In this document: in pieces, positions 63,955 through 64,000 of the stretch
Layout of the letters: each line of letters begins with the position of its first letter
Position numbering within the stretch: the first letter of the stretch is position 1
Origin: Ascidiimonas meishanensis
GTDB lineage: Bacteria; Bacteroidota; Bacteroidia; Flavobacteriales; Flavobacteriaceae
DNA length: 64,000 bases
Assembly (NCBI RefSeq): GCF_037782385.1
Contig: NZ_JBBEXD010000010.1
Location: forward strand, 119,094-183,093
Direction of reading: 5' to 3'
Program-made: the position numbers and the translations under genes
The notes under the pieces: model-generated
The model's database searches: none
The model's input: only the letters and a program-made list of their open reading frames with translations
Told to the model about the DNA's origin: nothing

Positions 63955-64000
63955 CAAGGCGGCGACATACTCTCCCGGTTACCCAGTACCATCTGCGCTG
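63955..64000 (-). rRNA. rrf: 5S ribosomal RNA, 3' part only (window end)
   Basis: Minus-strand 5S 3' end, identical to copy 1, cut at the window edge. A 23S gene and the rest of an rrn operon would be expected beyond the edge. Confidence 0.88.

Larger units (their letters stand above)
63918..64000. repeat. Direct repeat, copy 2 (5S rRNA 3' end plus terminator), cut by window end
   Basis: Base-for-base identical to 56969-57051 for all 83 bases available. Flanking bases on the left differ, so the repeat begins here. Confidence 0.95.

Noticed and set aside
1..64000. tRNA genes, prophage and CRISPR arrays
   Set aside because: I saw no cloverleaf-like tRNA, phage structural genes or spaced repeats by eye; a tRNAscan and CRISPR finder run would be decisive.

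Overview
The window looks like chromosomal DNA of a flavobacterium (Bacteroidota, probably a marine Flavobacteriaceae). Evidence: low GC; type IX secretion C-terminal sorting domains (a gliding-motility-type domain in the gene cut by the left edge, a short C-terminal domain at 36341-38227); Bacteroidota TAnnTTTG -7 promoter elements; a zapA-6S RNA-rny arrangement; and many families typical of Flavobacteria (DUF6452/DUF6048, CCC-motif membrane proteins, YfiT, TonB-dependent receptors with a carboxypeptidase-like N-terminus). No member gene identifies genus or species.

1-46 kb is mostly ordinary core genome. In order: a T9SS surface protein, uvrB, a YitT protein; hsp20 with what looks like a sigma-54 promoter and upstream activator sites; sucC, a Lon-substrate-domain protein, lysA; a run of exported hydrolases (M23, serine hydrolase, an S9 peptidase fused to an SUMF1-like domain); nudK-MFS; small redox and tRNA-binding proteins; a cyclophilin-FKBP fusion; M28 peptidase and PPK2; rny-6S RNA-zapA; M23/TonB receptor; a cysteine desulfurase; rocD; rlmD-DUF6452-DUF6048.

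46-50.5 kb is an accessory block of four unrecognised genes separated by unusually long AT-rich spacers. They alternate in type (long, short, long, short). All four share an N-terminal module of about 60-80 residues (VPxxFF ... YxKN ... P..H...VN). The long pair adds a hydrophobic Ala/Gly-rich hairpin and an Asn/Gln/Thr-rich plus coiled-coil tail; the short pair adds Lys-rich tails. A related DNA motif (GGGGTATTTCAC ... GTACTTA) lies upstream of at least three of the four. This is the best candidate for an undescribed system; its function cannot be read from sequence.

50.5-57 kb holds a glycosyltransferase, two methyltransferases, a ZIP transporter, DUF4268, a hemolysin-III-type protein and an unknown membrane protein.

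57-64 kb is bracketed by two identical copies of a 5S rRNA 3' end plus its terminator (56969-57051 and 63918-64000, both minus strand). The left 5S is complete but has no 23S next to it. Between the copies lie a cyanate-use operon (ABC permease, ATPase, cyanase cynS, Tat-lipoprotein binding protein), a DUF1348 gene, an AraC regulator and a decayed IS630-type transposase. The layout suggests an acquired island, or an rRNA-locus rearrangement, next to an rrn operon continuing past the right edge.
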